64,000 nucleotides of DNA, from NCBI RefSeq assembly GCF_900184255.1, contig NZ_LT854639.1:432809-496808 (forward strand), read 5' to 3'. Positions within the stretch are counted from its first letter, which is position 1; each line of letters opens with the position of its first letter. Both the position numbers and the translations under genes were made by a program. Shown here piece after piece: positions 17,699-26,385 of this stretch. The stretch comes from Haloimpatiens massiliensis (lineage in GTDB: Bacteria > Bacillota > Clostridia > Clostridiales > Clostridiaceae). The notes below the pieces were generated by a model. The model made no database searches, had not been told where the DNA came from, and saw nothing but the letters and a program-made list of their open reading frames with translations.

Positions 17699-19090
17699 TT
17701 ACTTTAAACTTTCAGCAAAACCCTTATTTCTCCACTTTCCCTTTTTAAAGAAAATTGTAGTTATAATAGCTCCTAGTGTCCATGAGACAAGCAGTGAAAT
17801 AAATGTAGATTCAGGTCTTCCTGTAGGATATGCTGCACTTCTAGTAAGATAAGCAATTCCATAAGCCACAGGAACACGCACAATAACTGTAGTAATTAGT
17901 GAAATCCACATAGGTGTCATTGTATCTCCAGCGCCTCTCATAACACCTGATAAACTTTGGGTTACAGCCATTGCAATATACCCTAGGGCAAGAATTTTCA
18001 TCATATGCATACTTAAATCAACTAGCTCTTTTGTATCAGTAAAAATTCCCATAAGATATTTTCCAAAAATCAAAATTAGAATTGTTATAGTAGTGGACAC
18101 TCCAACTGCAATCATCGTACCGTCCTTAGTTCCCTTTTCTACTCTATCCATTTTTCTAGCTCCAATATTTTGACCAGCATAAGTTGTCATAGCAGTTCCA
18201 AAAGTAAAGTTAGGCATCATAGCAAATCCATCTACACGCATAACTATTACATTACAAGCAATAACCATTTCTCCAAAACTATTAGTTAAGGATTGTACAA
18301 CTATCATGGCAAGGGAAAATATTGCCTGAGTTAATCCAGATGGTAATCCCAGTTTTATAAGTTGAAGGGAGTAGTCCTTCTCAACTTTCAACATTTTTAA
18401 ATTAAAGTCAAATACACTCCTCATTTTTGATAATTTAATAATACAAAGCACCGCTGATATTCCTTGAGCAACAACAGTTGCAATGGCAACTCCTGGGACT
18501 CCCAAGCCCATACCTGCAACAAACCAAATATCCAATATAACATTTAAAATTGTAGAAATAATCAAAAATACAAGTGCAGATACAGAGTCACCTAGCCCAC
18601 GAAGAACTCCTGCTAAAATGTTATAATAAGCAAAGCCTGCAATACCTACATAATAAATGATAAGGTATTTTGTACACCAATCAATTATAGAAGCTGGTGT
18701 TTTTAATAATAAAAGCAGTGGACGTGTAACAATAGGTCCTACAATCATTATTATTACAGAAGCAATAGCAGTAAGTGTCATACAAACACCAATGGTATGG
18801 GATAATTGCTTACGTTTTTTTGCTCCAAAATATTGAGCAACCATAATGCCTGCTCCTGTTGCAATTCCAACAAAAAGCACAAGTAAAAGATTTAGTATTG
18901 GAGCTGCACTGCCAACTGCAGCAAGAGCATTATCACCTACATATTTTCCTACAATAATAGAATCAGCTGTGTTATAAAGCTGCTGAGCTACGTTTCCAAT
19001 TAGCATCGGTATGGAAAATTCAACAATTCTTTTCCATGGTGTGCCCTCAGTCATATCCTTTGCTGTAAATAATCTAGAAATTTTTTCCAT
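17699..19090 (-). CDS. MATE-family efflux transporter
   Basis: A 463-residue protein with twelve predicted transmembrane helices in two similar bundles of six. The beginning, GTPWKRIVEFSIPMLIGNVAQ, then LYNTADSIIVGKYVG, and the second-half start PSGLTQAIFSLAMIVVQSLT, are MATE marks. MATE proteins export cationic drugs or metabolites using Na+ or H+. The substrate is unknown. The gene is divergent from a second, distantly similar MATE gene at 19359, with 268 bases between the starts. The shared spacer shows no clear operator. Confidence 0.88.
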   Translation of the reverse strand: MEKISRLFTAKDMTEGTPWKRIVEFSIPMLIGNVAQQLYNTADSIIVGKYVGDNALAAVGSAAPILNLLLVLFVGIATGAGIMVAQYFGAKKRKQLSHTIGVCMTLTAIASVIIMIVGPIVTRPLLLLLKTPASIIDWCTKYLIIYYVGIAGFAYYNILAGVLRGLGDSVSALVFLIISTILNVILDIWFVAGMGLGVPGVAIATVVAQGISAVLCIIKLSKMRSVFDFNLKMLKVEKDYSLQLIKLGLPSGLTQAIFSLAMIVVQSLTNSFGEMVIACNVIVMRVDGFAMMPNFTFGTAMTTYAGQNIGARKMDRVEKGTKDGTMIAVGVSTTITILILIFGKYLMGIFTDTKELVDLSMHMMKILALGYIAMAVTQSLSGVMRGAGDTMTPMWISLITTVIVRVPVAYGIAYLTRSAAYPTGRPESTFISLLVSWTLGAIITTIFFKKGKWRNKGFAESLK

Positions 19091-19358
19091 AGATTTTTCT
19101 CCTCTCTATTCTTTAATATAACATAACTCTTCGCCAATGATTCCTATTTTCCTGCAAAATATTCATTATTCCTTATTATCCCTTATTTTCCGCGTTTTTT
19201 CCACTGAAATATTGTAAATCCACCGTGATGCTCTATTTCATACGAATTAACAACTGAATTATCAAAAATAAAAACTCCTTAACCGTCTATTCCCTTTTCC
19301 TTCACCCTGGCTATAGAACACTTATAGGTGTATACTTAACTTTAAGGGGGGTACATAA

Positions 19359-20741
19359 ATGAGACAAAAAAATGATTTTACTCAAGGAAGTGTTTCGAAA
19401 CGCATATTAAATCTAGCTTTACCAATGACTTTAGCACAACTTATAAATATACTTTATAATATTGTAGATCGTATGTACATTGGTAGAATTCCCAATGCAT
19501 CAACTCTAGCTCTTACTGGCATTGGTATTACACTTCCTATTATTACAATAGTAATGGCTTTTGCTAATCTTTTTGGAATGGGTGGCGCGCCACTTTGTTC
19601 TATTGCTCGAGGTAGAGGGGATATAGACGAAGCTGAAAAAATTATGGGCAATTCTTTTTCACTTTTAATTATATTTGGTACTTTGCTTACTATATTAGGA
19701 CTACTATTTAAGAGGCCTTTGCTATTTCTTTTTGGTTCTAGCAATTCTACATTCTCATATGCAAATGACTATATTACAATTTATTTGCTTGGAAGTATCT
19801 TTGTTATGATTAGCCTTGGCATGAATAGTTTCATAAACTCTCAGGGGTTCGGAAGAATAGGCATGATGACTATCCTGCTAGGTGCTATTACAAACATTAT
19901 ATTAGATCCTATTTTTATATTTTTATTTAATATGGGAGTAAAAGGCGCCGCATTAGCTACTATAATATCGCAATTTTTATCATGCTTTTGGGTTTTAAAA
20001 TTTTTGACTGGAAGAGATGCAATTCTCAAACTTAAACTTGAAAATTTTAAAATAAATCTATCAATACTAAAGAGAATTGTTTTTCTTGGATTATCTGGTT
20101 TTATTATGGCTCTTACCAATAGTGTTGTACAAATTGTTTGTAATATTACTTTACAAACCTATGGTGGAGATTTGTATATAGGCATTATGACCATTATTAA
20201 CTCTGTTCGTGAAATTATTATAATGCCTGTAAGAGGCATTACTAACGGTTCTCAACCAATTTTAGGTTTTAATTATGGTGCAAAAAAATATGACAGAGTT
20301 AGAAGTGGAATTAAATTCATGTCCATAGTTTGTATATTATATACAACTATAATATGGATTGTTCTAAGAGCTTTTCCTGAATTTTTTATAAGAATATTTA
20401 ATAATAACCCTGAATTAATAAAAAAAGGTATTCCTGCAATGAATACGTACTTCTTTGGTTTCTTTATGATGTCCTTACAATTTTCAGGGCAATCAACTTA
20501 TGTTGCCCTTGGTAAATCTAAGCATGCAATAACTTTTACACTATTACGTAAAATAATTATTGTAGTCCCACTTACATTAATTCTACCTAAAATGTTCAAT
20601 TTAGGTACTAAGGGAGTTTTCTTAGCTGAACCTATTTCTAACTTTTTAGGAGGACTAGCTTGCTATGTAACAATGCTGCTTACAGTTTGGCCACGTCTTA
20701 AAGAAAATAACCAATGCTGTAATGAATCGAGTATATCCTAG
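19359..20741 (+). CDS. MATE-family efflux transporter
   Basis: A 460-residue polytopic protein with the MATE start FTQGSVSKRILNLALPMTLA, then LINILYNIVDRMYIGRIPN, and a second-half motif GLSGFIMALTNSVVQIVCNI. It is closer to the MepA/DinF type than the neighbouring MATE. GGGGGG precedes ATG 19359. The pair may be a duplicated export function under a common control region, or two independent acquisitions. The C-terminal tail ends CCNESSIS. Confidence 0.88.
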   Translation: MRQKNDFTQGSVSKRILNLALPMTLAQLINILYNIVDRMYIGRIPNASTLALTGIGITLPIITIVMAFANLFGMGGAPLCSIARGRGDIDEAEKIMGNSFSLLIIFGTLLTILGLLFKRPLLFLFGSSNSTFSYANDYITIYLLGSIFVMISLGMNSFINSQGFGRIGMMTILLGAITNIILDPIFIFLFNMGVKGAALATIISQFLSCFWVLKFLTGRDAILKLKLENFKINLSILKRIVFLGLSGFIMALTNSVVQIVCNITLQTYGGDLYIGIMTIINSVREIIIMPVRGITNGSQPILGFNYGAKKYDRVRSGIKFMSIVCILYTTIIWIVLRAFPEFFIRIFNNNPELIKKGIPAMNTYFFGFFMMSLQFSGQSTYVALGKSKHAITFTLLRKIIIVVPLTLILPKMFNLGTKGVFLAEPISNFLGGLACYVTMLLTVWPRLKENNQCCNESSIS

Positions 20742-20851
20742 TAATCAAGTTTTTGGATTGTATTAAAATTATAGTTTTTTTATTTTAAACTGAATACATA
20801 AAACTTCATTTTTAAATTGAGTTTAATTTTATTTCTTTTCTACATATAAAT

Positions 20852-20882
20852 GGCATGGGAGTATCCTATTAACTTCCATGCC
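20852..20882. terminator. Hairpin between convergent MATE and dga operon
   Basis: GGCATGG and CCATGCC arms with AGT/ACT inner pairing. The T run is poor, so termination strength is uncertain; it lies just past the stop of the aldolase gene. Confidence 0.55.
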
Positions 20883-20906
20883 TTCAAAACTATTATTGTA
20901 ATTTTA

Positions 20907-21656
20907 TTAGACTAATTCTTTTATAATTTCATAAATCTTTTTCACATCTTCAACTCTTGTTTTTCCTGTTTCTTTATCAATTATTGAATTATAAACATGA
21001 GGCATTACTCTTTTACAGCCGGCATCTAAACAAACTTTTAATATTTCTCTAAAGTTATCTAAATTGATTCCTCCTGTTGGTTCTACCAATAGTAAATCAT
21101 ATTTTACACAAGCTTCTGCCACTGCTTTTAACTCCTCTATACTTTTCAATCCGCCCATTGGGAAAAATTTAACTGAGTGAACCCCCATATCCTTTAACAT
21201 TAATACAGCTGTTTCAACATCTACTATAGCTGCTTCTCCATTTTGACTTGCAGGACCTGTTGAAATTTTAACTTTTCCTACTATTCCAGTTGGTGATATA
21301 AGTGAATTAACCATTGTATTTTGAGCATTGTTTGCCATAAGCATTCCCACTGCCACTGGTGCTCCTGTAAAAACTTCATTGATGTGTCCAGCATCTGTTG
21401 CTGCTCCTATTTTAGCAGCCTTCTCCCATTGCATAGGATCGCCTGAGCCAAGTCCCACTGAAACTGTTGGTATCTCTTTAAGCCATTTATTAACTTCCAC
21501 TATACCTTCTTCTGCATTATTAAATTGTTTAGAAAGTACTCCAACAGCTACATGCCCATCAATTACTTCTACTACCTCTTTAGCATTATCTATATCCTTT
21601 GCTAAAACATTTATTGCTACTCTGCCATTATAGAAATTAATTTTTTTTCCTGCCAT
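20907..21656 (-). CDS. dgaF: 2-dehydro-3-deoxy-6-phosphogluconate aldolase, DgaF type
   Basis: A 249-residue aldolase of the DgaF family, a distinct class I KDPG aldolase group. The Schiff-base lysine is in the strand HSVKFFPMGGLKS. Other marks are TVSVGLGSGDPMQW, VKISTGPASQNGEA and LLLVEPTGGINLDNF. It splits 2-keto-3-deoxy-6-phosphogluconate into pyruvate and glyceraldehyde 3-phosphate. In Salmonella it works with DgaE in D-glucosaminate breakdown. It is the last gene of the nine-gene operon, two bases after dgaE. The same pairing here makes the function fairly safe, though the exact amino-sugar acid is not known. Confidence 0.88.
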   Translation of the reverse strand: MAGKKINFYNGRVAINVLAKDIDNAKEVVEVIDGHVAVGVLSKQFNNAEEGIVEVNKWLKEIPTVSVGLGSGDPMQWEKAAKIGAATDAGHINEVFTGAPVAVGMLMANNAQNTMVNSLISPTGIVGKVKISTGPASQNGEAAIVDVETAVLMLKDMGVHSVKFFPMGGLKSIEELKAVAEACVKYDLLLVEPTGGINLDNFREILKVCLDAGCKRVMPHVYNSIIDKETGKTRVEDVKKIYEIIKELV

Positions 21657-21658
21657 CT

Positions 21659-22768
21659 CTATCTCTCCTTTACTATTTCTTTTAACCTTTGTACAATTAT
21701 TTCCTTATCACCATCTATCATAGGTCTAGGGTCAAATGTTATATATCCTAAATTTACTCTATGTTTTCTTCCATGAATTGATGGATTTCCTTCACTAAGC
21801 ATTTTCATGACTTCATTAGCATTTATTCCTAATATATCTTGTTTAACCTTAACTTCTGCTCTATAAATTGTTCTTCCAGCCTCATCCACAGTAACCTGTG
21901 CTTCAAGTCCTCTAATCTCATTTATCTCCTTAACTAAGTAATTAACTATTTCTTTTTGACATTTTAGTTCTTTTTCTTTATCTTTGTTTACGTAAATATC
22001 TAAAGCCTTAAGCAATCCCATTATATTTTCTTTTCCTACCTTCATGGCTCTTCCTATACCTTTATATTGAGCCTTTGCATAAGCAATATACTCTTTTTTT
22101 CCAGTAACAAAACCTGAAGTTGTTGCTTCTATAGCTTTAGCTCCACTATATACTACTAAATCAGCTCCTAATTTGTAATATTTAGTTATATCTTCTTCTG
22201 CTGCTGCATCTACTAGTATAGGTAAATTGTTTCTATGAGCTATTTCTATCATATCCTCTAGAGTTACCATTGATTTTTGAACACAATGATGAGATTTTAC
22301 ATACATAAGTGCTACTGTATTTTCATTTATAGCCTCTTCAATATGTTCTTTAAATACTTGATTAGAGTAACCAACTTCTACTGGTTTTCCTCCTCCAAGT
22401 CTTATCATAGTAGCTACTGGTGCTCCGTAATTTACAGCATGTCCCTTTTGGATTATAACTTCATTTTTAAGTCCAGTAGTATCCGGAAGTCTCTCCATTA
22501 AAGAAATCTTTCCCTTAGTTATTAAACCTGCTATAGATAAGGCTATTGCTGCTGATGCAGATGAGGTAACACAAGAATCTTCTGTCTTTGTATAACTGGA
22601 TATTATTTCACCAGCTTTATCAATCAAAGAATTAATTACAACATAATTTTGCCCTCCGTTTTTGGAAGCTTCTGCTACTTCATCACTTAATGTAGATACT
22701 CCTAATGCTGTCATTCTACCAGACGCATTTATCACCCTTTTTAATCCTATTTTTTCATAACAATTCAT
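21659..22768 (-). CDS. dgaE: DgaE-like PLP-dependent ammonia-lyase
   Basis: A 369-residue PLP enzyme of the SelA-like group. The start MNCYEKIGLKRVINASGRMT and the PLP lysine in VVYSGAKAIEATTSG are typical, with DAAAEED holding the aspartate that contacts the pyridine nitrogen. In Salmonella, DgaE removes ammonia from D-glucosaminate 6-phosphate to give 2-keto-3-deoxy-6-phosphogluconate. The aldolase gene follows within two bases, so the product is passed on. The upstream deacetylase suggests the imported compound is acylated on the amino group. Confident about the family, less about the stereochemistry of the substrate. Confidence 0.85.
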   Translation of the reverse strand: MNCYEKIGLKRVINASGRMTALGVSTLSDEVAEASKNGGQNYVVINSLIDKAGEIISSYTKTEDSCVTSSASAAIALSIAGLITKGKISLMERLPDTTGLKNEVIIQKGHAVNYGAPVATMIRLGGGKPVEVGYSNQVFKEHIEEAINENTVALMYVKSHHCVQKSMVTLEDMIEIAHRNNLPILVDAAAEEDITKYYKLGADLVVYSGAKAIEATTSGFVTGKKEYIAYAKAQYKGIGRAMKVGKENIMGLLKALDIYVNKDKEKELKCQKEIVNYLVKEINEIRGLEAQVTVDEAGRTIYRAEVKVKQDILGINANEVMKMLSEGNPSIHGRKHRVNLGYITFDPRPMIDGDKEIIVQRLKEIVKER

Positions 22769-22788
22769 AAATTACACCTTCTTTTAAA

Positions 22789-23433
22789 TTATAATAACAA
22801 TCCTCCTAATAACATAGCACCTATTATTGCTCCTCCAGCTATTGGTCTTTCAAACTTATAAAATATAGCTCCTCCAATAAATGCTCCTATTCCTGTTGGA
22901 ATTGAATATTGTATTGCTGAAATGATTATTAATGGACCTAGATATCTTCCAGTAGCATTACCTGCTCCCATCATAATACCTGTACCACCTGCTGCTATTC
23001 CATTTGGCATCATTTTTCTTATTACTATTATTAAAGCTCCTATTAACACACCTATTATTAATCCTGTTGCTAATGCTAATGGAAAGCTCTTAATTGGCAT
23101 TTCAATACCTGATGCTAACATCATAGCTGGTATACCAATACCAACTCCTGTTAAAAGTGACCCACCTATATCTAAAATTCCAACTAATGGCCCTTCAAGT
23201 ACTCTAGCTAGTAAAAATCCTGTAGCAAAACCTGCTGCTGCTGCATAATCCCCACCATTTAGACCTTTATCTAACATCTGAACTACAAATATTTCATTAA
23301 ATGCTCCAGTATGATGTACAACATACATATGAGTTCCTGCAAATATAGCCGCACATGCTATACCAACTATTAAAGGAAATGAAAAATCTTTAAGTAAAAA
23401 TGATAACAACCTATCTTTTTTCTTATTTTCCAT
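22789..23433 (-). CDS. DUF4310-family membrane protein
   Basis: A 214-residue, glycine-rich integral membrane protein with about six transmembrane segments. Features are GIACAAIFAGTHMYVVHHTG, the polar motif GGDYAAAAGFATGFLLARVL, and GTGIMMGAGNATGRYLGPLI. It matches the DUF4310 family as I know it from neighbours of DgaE/DgaF genes. No function is established. In this operon it is the best candidate, with DUF4311, for the membrane part of a sugar-acid transporter. It lies 27 bases after DUF4311 and 20 before dgaE, so strict co-expression is likely. Confidence 0.75.
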   Translation of the reverse strand: MENKKKDRLLSFLLKDFSFPLIVGIACAAIFAGTHMYVVHHTGAFNEIFVVQMLDKGLNGGDYAAAAGFATGFLLARVLEGPLVGILDIGGSLLTGVGIGIPAMMLASGIEMPIKSFPLALATGLIIGVLIGALIIVIRKMMPNGIAAGGTGIMMGAGNATGRYLGPLIIISAIQYSIPTGIGAFIGGAIFYKFERPIAGGAIIGAMLLGGLLL

Positions 23434-23460
23434 GATATACTCTCTCCTTACTTTTTAATA

Positions 23461-24183
23461 TTAAAAAGGTAATCCTAATTTTTTAGTAAATCCTCTAAAA
23501 TAAGCTATAGCTAAGAATATCAATACAACTATTACTATTAGTGACTGAGAAGTTTTGTTTTTATATCCATTTTCTTCAACAGTTTGTCCTACTAATATAC
23601 CTAATACAATTCCTGGAGTACCATTTCCAGTAACCATGTGTGATACTCCCCCTAATACAGTAGCCCATGTTCCTGTTATCTTTCCTGAATCTAATGCTGC
23701 TAACCAAAATACCGCTGGCATTATTGGATTTATCATTAAATTAGCTGCTGGAGTTAATACTTCTTTAGCTATTGTTGATAATTTTACAGGTATTACTGAT
23801 GATATAGTATTTAACAATGTTACAACAACAGCACCTACACCAGCTCCTGCAAACATCATCTTTTTAGGGTTATGTAATGTTTCTTCTAAATTTTTATTTT
23901 TTGTCAATAATATAGCCGCTGAAAAGTTTGGTATTATTCTGTGAAATACATCTTGTGTTAATGCTCCTGATGCCACTGTTGATGCAGCAGAGTTAAATAA
24001 AAAACCTAATCCAAATGAAAAATGTGCTATAGGATCTCCATTACATGCATTTAACTCACCTAAAGTTCTAAATGCGCCTAATCCTTGTGATTCTGGTGCA
24101 TGAAACATTCTTGCAGCACCTGCAGCTACAGCTGCGCCACCCAATGTACCAATGATAATTGATTTAATAATTATCCAAAACAC
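23461..24183 (-). CDS. DUF4311-family membrane protein
   Basis: A 240-residue polytopic membrane protein with about six hydrophobic helices rich in Gly and Ala. Motifs include GGAAVAAGAARMFHAPESQG, LGAFRTLGELNACNGDP, GALTQDVFHRIIPNF and GNGTPGIVLGILVGQTVEEN. It starts with GTG at 24183 after AGGAGGAG. It is a constant neighbour of DUF4310, DUF4312 and the SFCGS protein in DgaE/DgaF loci. Polar and charged residues inside the membrane part (H, R, E) are compatible with substrate transport, but this is inference. Confidence 0.75.
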   Translation of the reverse strand: MFWIIIKSIIIGTLGGAAVAAGAARMFHAPESQGLGAFRTLGELNACNGDPIAHFSFGLGFLFNSAASTVASGALTQDVFHRIIPNFSAAILLTKNKNLEETLHNPKKMMFAGAGVGAVVVTLLNTISSVIPVKLSTIAKEVLTPAANLMINPIMPAVFWLAALDSGKITGTWATVLGGVSHMVTGNGTPGIVLGILVGQTVEENGYKNKTSQSLIVIVVLIFLAIAYFRGFTKKLGLPF

Positions 24184-24198
24184 TTTAACTCCTCCTAA

Positions 24199-24486
24199 TT
24201 AAAAATCTACATATTTTACATTTATTCTAATTGTTGCCTTAACTTTAACTTCTTCCTTTTCTCTTGGCATAAATATAAACATAAATCTTTCTTTTATTTT
24301 TTTTATTTCAACATCTTCTATAAAAACATCCACTGGTTCCATATGTATAACTATCCCATCTACATATTGGTATACTTTTTTTCTTAACATTGCAAATATC
24401 TTACCCATTGCATCTGCTTTACTCTTACCTTGCGCTTCTAAAGTTATATCAATTTGTTTCTCTAACATAACACTTTTCTTTGTCAT
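24199..24486 (-). CDS. DUF4312-family protein
   Basis: A 95-residue cytoplasmic alpha/beta protein: KQIDITLEAQGKSKADAMGK, a middle helix and strands IVIHMEPVDVFIEDVE and KVKATIRINVKYVDF. No cysteine and no catalytic pattern are evident. It is small and basic-acidic alternating, like a regulatory or soluble transport component. It sits between the SFCGS gene (7 bases upstream) and DUF4311 (15 bases downstream), and such tight packing points to a complex. Function unknown. Confidence 0.72.
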   Translation of the reverse strand: MTKKSVMLEKQIDITLEAQGKSKADAMGKIFAMLRKKVYQYVDGIVIHMEPVDVFIEDVEIKKIKERFMFIFMPREKEEVKVKATIRINVKYVDF

Positions 24487-24493
24487 AATTTTT

Positions 24494-24859
24494 CTACCCT
24501 TTATTTATTTCCATATATGCTTTTACTAATTTTTCTCCTAATTCTTCTACGTCCATAAATCCGAATCCTAGTACACTATTACCTTCTTTTAAAGCTGTTA
24601 TCCCTGCTTCTACTGAGCGCAAATGATGTTTTGCTTTATAACCATATTTATTTGCTGCCATTAAAGCTCCTGCTCCACCAGAACCGCAAAAACTTATTCC
24701 TATATCCGCATTGTTTTCTTTCATAACATCACCAAGCTTCATATCTGCTGCCATTCCTTTTATAACTATAGCCTTTCCACCTCCTTTTTCTACTCCTGCT
24801 GCTACCTTTTCACCTTTTCCTAATCTGTGACCAATTACTACTACAACTTGTTTTTCCAT
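24494..24859 (-). CDS. Glycine-rich SFCGS-family protein
   Basis: A 121-residue soluble protein. It starts with a Rossmann-like strand, KQVVVVIGHRLGKGEKVAAG, then GGGKAIVIKGMAADMKLGDV, and the name-giving ADIGISFCGSGGAGALMAAN with its single cysteine. It ends with a helix, ELGEKLVKAYMEIN. The order strand, Gly loop, central Cys recalls PTS EIIB proteins, which carry phosphate on a cysteine, but here the Cys lies near the middle rather than in the first strand. A phospho-carrier or sensor role in this operon is possible. No function is established for the family. Confidence 0.75.
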   Translation of the reverse strand: MEKQVVVVIGHRLGKGEKVAAGVEKGGGKAIVIKGMAADMKLGDVMKENNADIGISFCGSGGAGALMAANKYGYKAKHHLRSVEAGITALKEGNSVLGFGFMDVEELGEKLVKAYMEINKG

Positions 24860-24918
24860 TATAGACTCCTCCTAAAAATTATTAATTATTAAATTATAAT
24901 TTTATTTTCTAATAAATT

Positions 24919-25263
24919 TTATTTTGCAACTTGTATATGTATTGCCACTAGGTATATTTCTGATAAATTTTGTTCTCTTCCATATCGAACAAATATGTCT
25001 GAAAAAAGCTCTGTAGCTATTTTTATGGACTCCTCAGATAATTCATTAAGCATGTCTTCTCCTAATTCATCAACAAATTCATTATTCTTAACTCTATCTA
25101 CAAAGCTAATAACATGATTCCAAAAACTTATAGCAAAATTATCTTGAAAATTTATATTATATTTTACTAACACGCTATTAACATGTTCTATATCTTTCTC
25201 TATATCTTTTAATTTATTCTCATCTATCTTAAGATTATTTCTTATTAAATTTAAGTATTCCAC
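24919..25263 (-). CDS. Small PRD-domain protein
   Basis: A 114-residue all-helical protein resembling one PTS regulation domain (PRD): IEHVNSVLVKYNINFQDNFA, WNHVISFVDRVKNNEFVDEL and EIYLVAIHIQVAK, with histidines at positions where PRDs are phosphorylated. It overlaps the end of the deacetylase gene by 29 bases. GTG 25263 lies eight bases after AGGAGG and is the likely start; ATG 25269 is only two bases from it. A free PRD next to a PRD-bearing activator suggests control by phosphorylation from the PTS or from the operon's own unknown carrier. Confidence 0.7.
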   Translation of the reverse strand: MEYLNLIRNNLKIDENKLKDIEKDIEHVNSVLVKYNINFQDNFAISFWNHVISFVDRVKNNEFVDELGEDMLNELSEESIKIATELFSDIFVRYGREQNLSEIYLVAIHIQVAK

Positions 25264-26371
25264 TTCCATTGCCTCCTGTATGCACCACGTACTCTAGTTC
25301 AAGTTTTTCTAAAATTCTTTGTTCATTTCCTTCTGAATCTTTTGCTATTTCATCACATGATTTCATGTTAAATATTGTAAAATCCCCTTTATATCCTTCC
25401 TTTAATTCCCCTAATCCTTTAAGCTTAAAAAAGTCGGATACATCTGATGTAACCTTTTGTACACATTGTTCCAAGGTTAATCCAGCTGCAATTAACTTGC
25501 TCATTACATTTAAAATACTTCCTACTGGTTCAATCATATTAGTATGATACAAGTCAGTACTTATAAAATCCGGAATAAAATTATTTTTTAAGGCCTTCCC
25601 AAAAGTCCTTATATTAAAACTTGCACTGCCATGCCCTACATCAAACTTTACTCCTCTTTTTTTAGCTTCTATAACTTCATCCTTCAATGTACCCTCTTCT
25701 TTAAATAAACCATTCTTTTTACCATGATATGCATGGGTTACTATGTCATTTTTATCTAATAAATTTAAAACTTCACTAGCACTTGGAGGATAATTTCCCA
25801 TATGCACTACCAATGGCAATTGAGCCTTTTTTGCTATTTCCTTTCCAATGGCTATTGGCTTCAATCCATTTTTTCCTACTACTGATGCACTAGCTCTCAC
25901 TTTAATAGCCTTTATATTGTGCCTATTTTCATTTACAACTTTTAATACTTCTTCTTCATCTATATTTTCCAGATTAGATAGTTCATCTAATGTATCCAAT
26001 CCATTTTTTGATATATTTAAACAGGTAAATACTCTTGTTTTTACTTTATCTATAACATTTTCTTTAAAATCCATATAATTTAAAGGTCCAGAAGTTCCAG
26101 CATCAAATATTGTGGTAGCTCCCCTTTCTATACCCAGTACATCCGCTTCAGTACCTATAGGGGATTTTCCTTTATAACAGTGAGTATGTATATCAATAAA
26201 ACCTGGGGCTACTATTTCTCCATTAAGCTTTATTTTCTCCACATTATTTTCTTCTAATTCTTCTCCAATTTCCTTTATTACACAATTTTCAATTAATATA
26301 TCTAATTTATCAAATAAATATCCATTTTTAGGACTTAATAAACGCCCTCCTTTTATAAGTAGCCTATCCAT
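25235..26371 (-). CDS. Amidohydrolase/deacetylase-family metalloenzyme
   Basis: A 378-residue TIM-barrel amidohydrolase. Metal ligands are visible in GFIDIHTHCYKG (HxH), IKVRASASVV (the lysine that may be carbamylated), LVVHMGNYPP, IVTHAYHGKKNG and PDFISTDLYHTN (Asp of strand 8). Family members include dihydroorotase-like and D-glucosaminate-locus deacetylases. Inside this operon it probably removes an N-acyl group from the amino-sugar acid before or after phosphorylation. It starts 14 bases after the regulator gene and overlaps the small PRD gene. The acyl group and substrate are not determined. Confidence 0.82.
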   Translation of the reverse strand: MDRLLIKGGRLLSPKNGYLFDKLDILIENCVIKEIGEELEENNVEKIKLNGEIVAPGFIDIHTHCYKGKSPIGTEADVLGIERGATTIFDAGTSGPLNYMDFKENVIDKVKTRVFTCLNISKNGLDTLDELSNLENIDEEEVLKVVNENRHNIKAIKVRASASVVGKNGLKPIAIGKEIAKKAQLPLVVHMGNYPPSASEVLNLLDKNDIVTHAYHGKKNGLFKEEGTLKDEVIEAKKRGVKFDVGHGSASFNIRTFGKALKNNFIPDFISTDLYHTNMIEPVGSILNVMSKLIAAGLTLEQCVQKVTSDVSDFFKLKGLGELKEGYKGDFTIFNMKSCDEIAKDSEGNEQRILEKLELEYVVHTGGNGSGILKFNKK

Positions 26372-26385
26372 TTTAACTCCCCTTT